Source: Candidatus Poribacteria bacterium (lineage in GTDB: Bacteria > Poribacteria > WGA-4E > GCA-2687025). Taken from it: a stretch of 9,959 bases of DNA. The stretch is from assembly GCA_002687025.1 (NCBI GenBank), contig NYZG01000270.1, positions 1 through 9,959 of the forward strand, given 5' to 3'. A model generated the notes under the pieces. The model had not been told where the DNA came from, made no database searches, and saw only the letters and a program-made list of their open reading frames with translations. The position numbers and the translations under genes are program-made. Within the stretch, counting starts at the first letter, position 1; each line of letters starts with the position of its first letter. Below are positions 6,325-9,959 of the stretch, piece after piece.

Positions 6325-6930
6325 CTAGCGCCGCCGCCCGCGCCTCACGTCACCCCACAGGGACGCCAGCTTCCCGCCGGGCTCGACGGCCTGGACGCGC
6401 CCTAGCTCTGGGTCCGGCTCGTATTCGCCCTCGTAGAAACGGACGTTGTCGACCCAGAAGTTCGTGCTGATCTGGCCGACGGCGATGCGCAACCACGCGT
6501 CCGGCACGTTCTCGGGCTGCGTCCACTCGGACCAGTATTCGGCCCACTCCTCGGTCAGGTTGATGCTCTGCCGGCCGTAGGACGTCCACGGGTCGGCCTT
6601 GAGCTCCATATAGAAGTCGACCGGCCGGACCAGTTCTCCCTTCGCCCAGAAGGCGAGCGTATAGTCCGTGCCGGCGTCGAGGAAGTGGGTATCCTGGAAC
6701 AGGGCGATGTGCCACGTCACGCCCTTGGCGAGTTCGATGTCGACGAACACGCTCGCGCCACCCTTGATACTCTCGTCCGTGTCTTCCTCGATCGCCGCCA
6801 CGGTGGCCTCGCTCTGGCGTATCTCCCAGTCGACAAGTCCGTTCTCGAAGTCGCCGTTGCGGGCGATGTTCTCAATCGCCGACGCGCCGAACGCGACGCA
6901 CATGATCAGGGCGCCGATGGCCGTTCGCAT
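6325..6930 (-). CDS. Secreted jelly-roll (CBM4/9-like) protein with VEPxGKL tail
   Basis: 201 residues. The signal peptide MRTAIGALIMCVAFGASA (cleavage near 18-19) is followed by NIARNGDFENGLVDWEI, the typical opening of carbohydrate-binding modules of the CBM4/9/22 jelly-roll group. AGTDYTLAFWAKGEL, WLRIAVG and NFWVDNVRFYEG are further hallmarks (core strands and the final D-N-V strand). It probably binds polysaccharide outside the cytoplasm; no catalytic domain is present. After the domain and an acidic linker (EYEPDPELGRVQA), the last 20 residues give the tail VEPGGKLASLWGDVRRGRRR, matching the two secreted proteins at 2947-4525. The start at 6930 is preferred over a longer in-frame start at 7230 because the signal peptide begins here and AGGAG lies 7 nt upstream. 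The stop codon abuts the toxin gene from the other strand. Confidence 0.85.
   Translation of the reverse strand: MRTAIGALIMCVAFGASAIENIARNGDFENGLVDWEIRQSEATVAAIEEDTDESIKGGASVFVDIELAKGVTWHIALFQDTHFLDAGTDYTLAFWAKGELVRPVDFYMELKADPWTSYGRQSINLTEEWAEYWSEWTQPENVPDAWLRIAVGQISTNFWVDNVRFYEGEYEPDPELGRVQAVEPGGKLASLWGDVRRGRRR
6328..6387 (-). other. C-terminal VEPxGKL-W tail, copy 3
   Basis: Encodes VEPGGKLASLWGDVRRGRRR, residues 182-201 of the jelly-roll protein. Identical positions with the other two tails: V, E, P, G, K, L and W, with a hydrophobic residue and a basic residue at fixed distances after W. Confidence 0.6.
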
Positions 6931-6982
6931 CGCTGTCTCCTCGGTATGAAGTCTACGTCGGACGCCGCCACTCTCAGTCGAC

Positions 6983-7011
6983 AGGTTAGAGTCGCGAACG
7001 CCGATCCGCAA
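6983..7011 (-). promoter_or_regulatory. Candidate promoter of the jelly-roll protein gene
   Basis: On the minus strand TTGCGG (7011-7006), 17-nt spacer, TAACCT (6988-6983). It would give a leader of about 45 nt before the ATG at 6930. GTCGACTG directly follows the -10 box; the same 8-mer occurs in the leader of the gene at 2947. Confidence 0.35.
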
Positions 7012-7175
7012 GACGTCGCTGGCGTGACGGAACGTGGCTTGAGCCCGCCGCCGCGCGCCTGCATGCGGCCGCGATACGAACGGCCCCTCGAGCATGCGGG
7101 GTTCGGGACAGCGTCTTACGGTCCTCGATGGCCTTCGCCGACGGGCGCATTCCGGTCGCGAACCGCGCGCGGGCC

Positions 7176-7205
7176 GAGACAACATACGGCCGTCGCGCTT
7201 ATCAT
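7176..7205 (+). promoter_or_regulatory. Candidate promoter of the GrpB pair
   Basis: GAGACA (7176-7181), 18-nt spacer, TATCAT (7200-7205). The -10 matches five of six consensus positions. Transcription would begin about 60 nt before the GTG at 7273. Confidence 0.3.
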
Positions 7206-7272
7206 TGCCAGGAGGATGTCCGTCCGGCAATCCCGCCGGGGAGACGCGTGCGGGCGCGGAGGATCACGAGCA

Positions 7273-7869
7273 GTGAGCGACGACCGACTCGTCCACATCG
7301 TGGACTACCAGGAGCGATGGCCGCGGGAATTCGCGGATATCGGCGCACAGGTGCGGAACGCCCTTGGCGATCTAGCCATCCGCATCGACCACATCGGGTC
7401 CACCGCCGTGCCTGACCTCGCGGCGAAGGACATTATCGACGTGCAGGTCTCGGTTGCGGCGTTCGCCGGTTTCGGGCCGGTAGCGGCCGCGCTGGAGGGC
7501 CTGGGCTACGTTCGGCGCGACGACGTCCGGCACGACCACCTGCCTCCCGGCGCGCCGCATGCGGCGTCGGAATACGAGAAGCGCTACTTCCGCGAGCCGG
7601 AGGACGCGCGCCGCACGCACATCCACGTCCGCGCCGACGGACGCGTGAACCAACGGTACGCAATCCTGTTCCGTGACTATCTCCGCGAGCACCGCGCGGC
7701 AGCGTTGGCGTACGAGGAGACGAAGCGGTTCATGGCGCGCTGGCACAACGAACAGGACAAAGGCGCGCTCTTCTACGAGATAAAGGCGCCGGTGGCCGAC
7801 ATCGTGACATCCGCAGCGGAGGAGTGGGCCGCACGGGTCGCGTGGCAGCCCGGCACGAGCGACGCGTAG
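7273..7869 (+). CDS. GrpB family protein (paralog 1)
   Basis: 198 residues, the usual size for the GrpB/UPF0157 family, whose members carry a minimal nucleotidyltransferase fold; the cellular substrate is generally unknown. Visible signatures: Y-x-x-R-W-P-x-E-F (12-20), the active-site-like HIGSTAVPDLAAKDIIDVQV (40-59), HDHLPPG, YEKRYFREP, HIHVRADG, NQRYAILFRDYLR and YEETKR near the C-terminus. The GTG start at 7273 is chosen because GGAGG (7258-7262) lies 10 nt upstream and the protein then matches its neighbour in length. An in-frame ATG at 7216 directly abuts an AGGAGG with no spacing and would add an unrelated Arg-rich segment. A second copy follows after 63 nt on the same strand. Confidence 0.9.
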   Translation: MSDDRLVHIVDYQERWPREFADIGAQVRNALGDLAIRIDHIGSTAVPDLAAKDIIDVQVSVAAFAGFGPVAAALEGLGYVRRDDVRHDHLPPGAPHAASEYEKRYFREPEDARRTHIHVRADGRVNQRYAILFRDYLREHRAAALAYEETKRFMARWHNEQDKGALFYEIKAPVADIVTSAAEEWAARVAWQPGTSDA

Positions 7870-7932
7870 GCCGCCCCGAGTGAACCACGGTGACGCGCGG
7901 GCAGGCGTATCCATGCTCCGAGGCCGGACCAC

Positions 7933-8526
7933 ATGAACGAACGCCCGGTCCACATCATCGAATACCAGTCCAGGTGGCCGCATGAGTTCCGCGCGATCGC
8001 GCGGGGAGTGCGTGGCGCCCTCGGCGGGTCCGCGCGGCGTATCGACCACATCGGCTCGACATCGGTGCCGTGCCTGGCGTCCAAGGACATTATCGACGTG
8101 CAGTTGACCGTGGCGTCGTTCGACGGGTTCGACACCGTCGCGACGCGGCTCGCGGCCGTGGGGTATCGCCAACGGCAGGGCCTGCACTACGACCATCTTC
8201 CTCCCGGCGACGGGCACGTCCAGACGGAATACGAGAAGCGCTACTTCCGAGAGCCGCGCGGCGACAGGCGAACGCATCTGCACGTCCGCGCGGACGGCAA
8301 GGCCAACCAGCGGTACGCGCTGCTCTTTCGCGACTACCTGCGCGCCCATCCGCCCGCCGCGCTTGCGTACGCCGAGACGAAGCGACGCCTGTCGCGCCAC
8401 CACAACGAGCAGAGCGACGACTCGGTGTACTTCGAGATCAAAGACCCGGTCTGCGACATGGTGATGGCTCCCGCCGAGGAGTGGGCCCCGCGGGTCGCCT
8501 GGCAGATGGGCGAGAGCGACGGCTGA
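7933..8526 (+). CDS. GrpB family protein (paralog 2)
   Basis: 197 residues, tandem paralog of the previous gene at around 60 percent identity by eye. It keeps HIGSTSVPCLASKDIIDVQL (39-58), YDHLPPG, TEYEKRYFREP, RRTHLHVRADG, NQRYALLFRDYLR, YAETKR and the ending AEEWAPRVAWQ. The nucleotidyltransferase-like Gly-Ser and Asp positions are intact in both copies, so both look functional. Divergence is spread along the whole length, which points to an old duplication rather than a recent one. GAGG (7920-7923) lies 9 nt before ATG. Probably co-transcribed with paralog 1. GrpB proteins are found fused or linked to diverse enzymes; no substrate can be inferred from this context. Confidence 0.9.
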   Translation: MNERPVHIIEYQSRWPHEFRAIARGVRGALGGSARRIDHIGSTSVPCLASKDIIDVQLTVASFDGFDTVATRLAAVGYRQRQGLHYDHLPPGDGHVQTEYEKRYFREPRGDRRTHLHVRADGKANQRYALLFRDYLRAHPPAALAYAETKRRLSRHHNEQSDDSVYFEIKDPVCDMVMAPAEEWAPRVAWQMGESDG

Positions 8527-8865
8527 ACTCGCGACGGCTGGCAGACTGCGTGGGGCCGTCGGGGAAGCTGCGGAGCCGTCTCGCACACCATGGATCAGCT
8601 AAGAGCGGAAGGCCCGGGAGCACCGGCCGCGAAGGGGCGTCGTCTGGACGCTGCGTAGACGCAACGCCACGCCGAGCGGCTGATAGCTCAGCGATAGGCC
8701 GATGGCCAGCCGTCGCGGACAGAGAGATGCGGGTGGGACGAACGCAGCACGTGCTGAATACGCGCGAGCGACGCTCGTCTGCGGCGGTCACGGGCAGACG
8801 GCAGCGGCGGAGCAGCGACGCGTGGGCCCCGCAACACATGCCCGCAAGAGGCCGGGACTGTCGCG
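8527..8865. other. Unassigned stretch, no supportable gene
   Basis: This region lies between the second GrpB gene and the small minus-strand gene. Frames are open on both strands only because of high GC. Translations are Arg/Ala/Ser-rich with no motif, and no ribosome site, T-rich terminator or RNA gene was recognised. A tRNA-like stretch near 8680-8700 fails on structure. Confidence 0.5.
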
Positions 8866-9012
8866 TCAGTCCGCCGACGAGGCGGAATCGCTCGCGCTCG
8901 TGCGCTTCGCGGTACTGCGGACCACCGCGATGGCGAAGGCCAGCATCAGAACCAAAGCGCTTCCATACCCGACGGCCGAGGCCGGAGTGATGTAGACGCC
9001 AGCGAGAGTCAT
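8866..9012 (-). CDS. Small single-span membrane protein (48 aa)
   Basis: 48 residues starting MTLAGVYITPASAVGYGSAL. A hydrophobic segment VGYGSALVLMLAFAIAVV (about 14-31) is followed by Arg/Lys (RSTAKR) and a Ser/Ala/Asp-rich polar tail ending SSAD. That gives one membrane span with the basic C-terminal side probably cytoplasmic. The start is supported by GGGAGGGG centred about 10 nt upstream of the ATG at 9012, one of the strongest ribosome sites in the window; a longer in-frame start at 9090 lacks this. A palindrome (9036-9055) lies just upstream. No family is recognised. It is encoded alone, divergent from the large gene at 9348. It could be a component, regulator or stress peptide of the membrane, but nothing in the sequence decides this. 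Confidence 0.55.
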   Translation of the reverse strand: MTLAGVYITPASAVGYGSALVLMLAFAIAVVRSTAKRTSASDSASSAD

Positions 9013-9035
9013 AGACAACCCCTCCCAGGTTTGAG

Positions 9036-9055
9036 GCGACGCCTGCGGGCGTCGC
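9036..9055. repeat. 20-bp near-palindrome (copy 2 of a shared core)
   Basis: GCGACGCCTGCGGGCGTCGC: arms pair except for one central T/G mismatch, a G-U pair in RNA. The inner 16 bp differ from 2625-2640 by a single C/T. It lies 24 nt upstream of the small membrane protein ATG. Confidence 0.65.
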
Positions 9056-9262
9056 GCCGACTCCACCGGTCGCAAGCAGCGTGCCATCAAGCCGAGGCCT
9101 GCCCTCGACCGTCAGCGGCCGTGCTCGCGTGCTCCAATCCGGGCACTCTGGCGCCGCGCGAGCGCTTCGCGTTCGGATGCGAACATGGTATTGGCGCTGA
9201 TCGCCTGCACGAGCGCGCGCCCGATCGGCTGACGGACACTGACGCGCTGACGCGACGCCGAT

Positions 9263-9291
9263 TTGCGTTGACCCGCGGCGTTGGATACCCT
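9263..9291 (+). promoter_or_regulatory. Candidate promoter of the large right-end gene
   Basis: TTGCGT (9263-9268), 17-nt spacer, TACCCT (9286-9291), giving a leader of about 50 nt before ATG 9348. The -10 is weak. Confidence 0.25.
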
Positions 9292-9347
9292 CGCGTCGGC
9301 ACAGCGTCGCGCTACACCCGCACTCCTGACGGAGGCCGCGAGGAACC

Positions 9348-9959
9348 ATGCCGCCCATCACATCCGATGACGATCCCGCCGTGGCCTTCGAGACCGATCA
9401 TTGCCGATTCGCCATCGGCGCGGACGGTCGCATCCTGCAGTTTGCGGATACGAGCACGGGGGCAGACTACCGCGCGCAAGGGGCGGGGGCGCGGCTTGCG
9501 CGCGTCAGAGAGAACGGGCGCGACTGGTGGGCCTCCTCCGTCACGCGCGAGGGCGACACGCTTGACATCGAGTTCGAGGGAACGAATGTGGCCGCGGCGA
9601 TGCGAGTCGAGGCGCGCCAGCGGTACTTCGTGATCGAAGTGCTGTCGCTGACGGGCGACGATGTCGACGAGTTGGTGATCGTCGACGTGCCCCTGTCGCT
9701 ACACGGGGCGCAGGGCGAACCATTCGCGGCATGCGCCCTCGCGCTCAACCTCCAGACGAACGTTGTCGAGCTGCCAGGCGCCAACGTGCGGCTCAAGGCC
9801 ATGTGCTACCCAAGGTTCGGATTCGCCGGCGCGCAAGTAGCCGTCATCGGCTGCCCGTATGACGACCTGCGAACCGTCATGCAGGAAGCCGTGAGCGACG
9901 CGCCCGATCTGCCGCATTCGCCGCTCGGCGGCCCGTGGGCGCTGGAGCCGCCGGTCAAC
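9348..9959 (+). CDS. N-terminal part of a large glycosidase-like protein, 3' end beyond window
   Basis: Open from ATG 9348 to the right edge, 204 codons without a stop. No signal peptide is seen. The N-terminus alternates strands as in the beta-sandwich that precedes the catalytic barrel of many glycoside hydrolases: FAIGADGRILQFADTSTGAD (about 21-40) is the 'exposed substrate surface' opening, followed by RQRYFVIEVLSLTGDD, VDELVIVDVPLSL, ACALALNLQTNV and MCYPRFGFAGAQVAVIGCP. The last visible residues, LPHSPLGGPWALEPPVN, look like the linker into the next domain. I recall similar N-termini on uncharacterised, probably glycan-active proteins of environmental bacteria, but no catalytic residues are in view. 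AGGA at 9341-9344 is close (3 nt) to the ATG, so the exact start is uncertain. It is divergent from the small membrane protein. Confidence 0.7.
   Translation, partial: MPPITSDDDPAVAFETDHCRFAIGADGRILQFADTSTGADYRAQGAGARLARVRENGRDWWASSVTREGDTLDIEFEGTNVAAAMRVEARQRYFVIEVLSLTGDDVDELVIVDVPLSLHGAQGEPFAACALALNLQTNVVELPGANVRLKAMCYPRFGFAGAQVAVIGCPYDDLRTVMQEAVSDAPDLPHSPLGGPWALEPPVN

Larger units (their letters stand above)
6931..7272. other. Divergent intergenic region
   Basis: Lies between the jelly-roll gene (minus) and the first GrpB gene (plus). It carries candidate promoters for both (6983-7011 minus, 7176-7205 plus). The forward frame stays open throughout, but codon content here does not look like a protein and no family motif appears, so I call no gene. 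Confidence 0.5.
9013..9347. other. Divergent intergenic region with palindrome
   Basis: Separates the small membrane protein (minus) from the large gene at 9348 (plus). Contains the palindrome at 9036-9055, a candidate plus promoter (9263-9291) and no supportable gene. Confidence 0.5.

Noticed and set aside
6931..7230. N-terminal extension of the jelly-roll protein up to 7230
   Set aside because: The extension is Arg/Pro-rich and would bury a clear signal peptide that begins at 6930 behind a good ribosome site.
6685..7272. N-terminal extension of the first GrpB protein
   Set aside because: It runs antisense through the jelly-roll gene and has no family similarity; length and ribosome site favour the GTG at 7273.
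7372..8586. A 404-codon open frame on the minus strand opposite the GrpB pair
   Set aside because: It mirrors two well-supported GrpB genes, repeats itself only because those genes are paralogs, and has no recognisable domain or ribosome site.
8675..8750. tRNA-like stretch (GGCTGATAGCTCAGCGATAGG)
   Set aside because: It resembles a D-arm on the 5' side, but no pairing GAGC, anticodon stem or GTTCGA-type T-loop follows at the right distance.
8438..9361. A 307-codon minus-strand open frame across the right-end intergenic region
   Set aside because: Arg/Ser/Pro-rich with no motif; it overlaps the end of a GrpB gene and, in another frame, a better supported small membrane gene.
1..9959. Mobile element or CRISPR array
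   Set aside because: No transposase or integrase motif, terminal inverted repeats with target duplications, or regularly spaced direct repeats were seen; the repeated sequence is limited to two gene duplications and short palindromes.

Overview
The window is GC-rich (roughly two thirds G+C by eye), densely coding bacterial chromosome with Shine-Dalgarno-type starts. It looks like an environmental, uncultured-type bacterium. The mix is secreted beta-sandwich proteins, a zinc-less SAGTE-type dehydrogenase, a large carbohydrate-enzyme-like protein and a PIN/DUF433 toxin-antitoxin remnant. It reminds me of genomes such as Poribacteria or related groups, but that is an impression and not shown by the sequence. 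No transposase, CRISPR array, rRNA or convincing tRNA was seen.

Left end (1-2531, minus strand): argininosuccinate synthase (argG) is followed after 25 nt by an aldehyde dehydrogenase superfamily gene that runs off the left edge. Its putative catalytic cysteine is present but the usual general-base glutamate is not. From 2532 to 2946 lies a divergent intergenic region with a perfect 22-bp palindrome and candidate promoters for both directions.

Centre (2947-5631, plus strand): two tandem paralogous secreted proteins, about three quarters identical, are followed by an MDR-superfamily dehydrogenase that lacks the catalytic zinc ligands. Next come a short DUF433-type antitoxin and a PIN-like toxin, which overlap by ATGA. 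The toxin appears frameshifted near its end: one missing G at 6271-6274 separates it from its expected C-terminus, which ends at 6328. Convergent to it (6325-6930, minus) is a secreted carbohydrate-binding-like jelly-roll protein.

The main unexpected observation is that the jelly-roll protein ends in the same short tail (VEP-[AG]-GKL-x2-x-W-x2-[LMV]-[KR]) as the two tandem secreted proteins, although their upstream domains look unrelated. This suggests a portable C-terminal tag on exported proteins, possibly for sorting or anchoring.

Right end (7273-9959): two tandem GrpB-family genes (plus) are followed by a 339-nt stretch with no supportable gene. Then come a 48-residue single-span membrane protein on the minus strand with a very strong ribosome binding site, a second palindrome sharing a 16-bp core with the one upstream of argG, and the start of a large protein (plus) that runs off the right edge and resembles the N-terminal domain of glycosidase-like enzymes. 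Two tandem duplications within 10 kb (secreted pair and GrpB pair) indicate a locus prone to local duplication.
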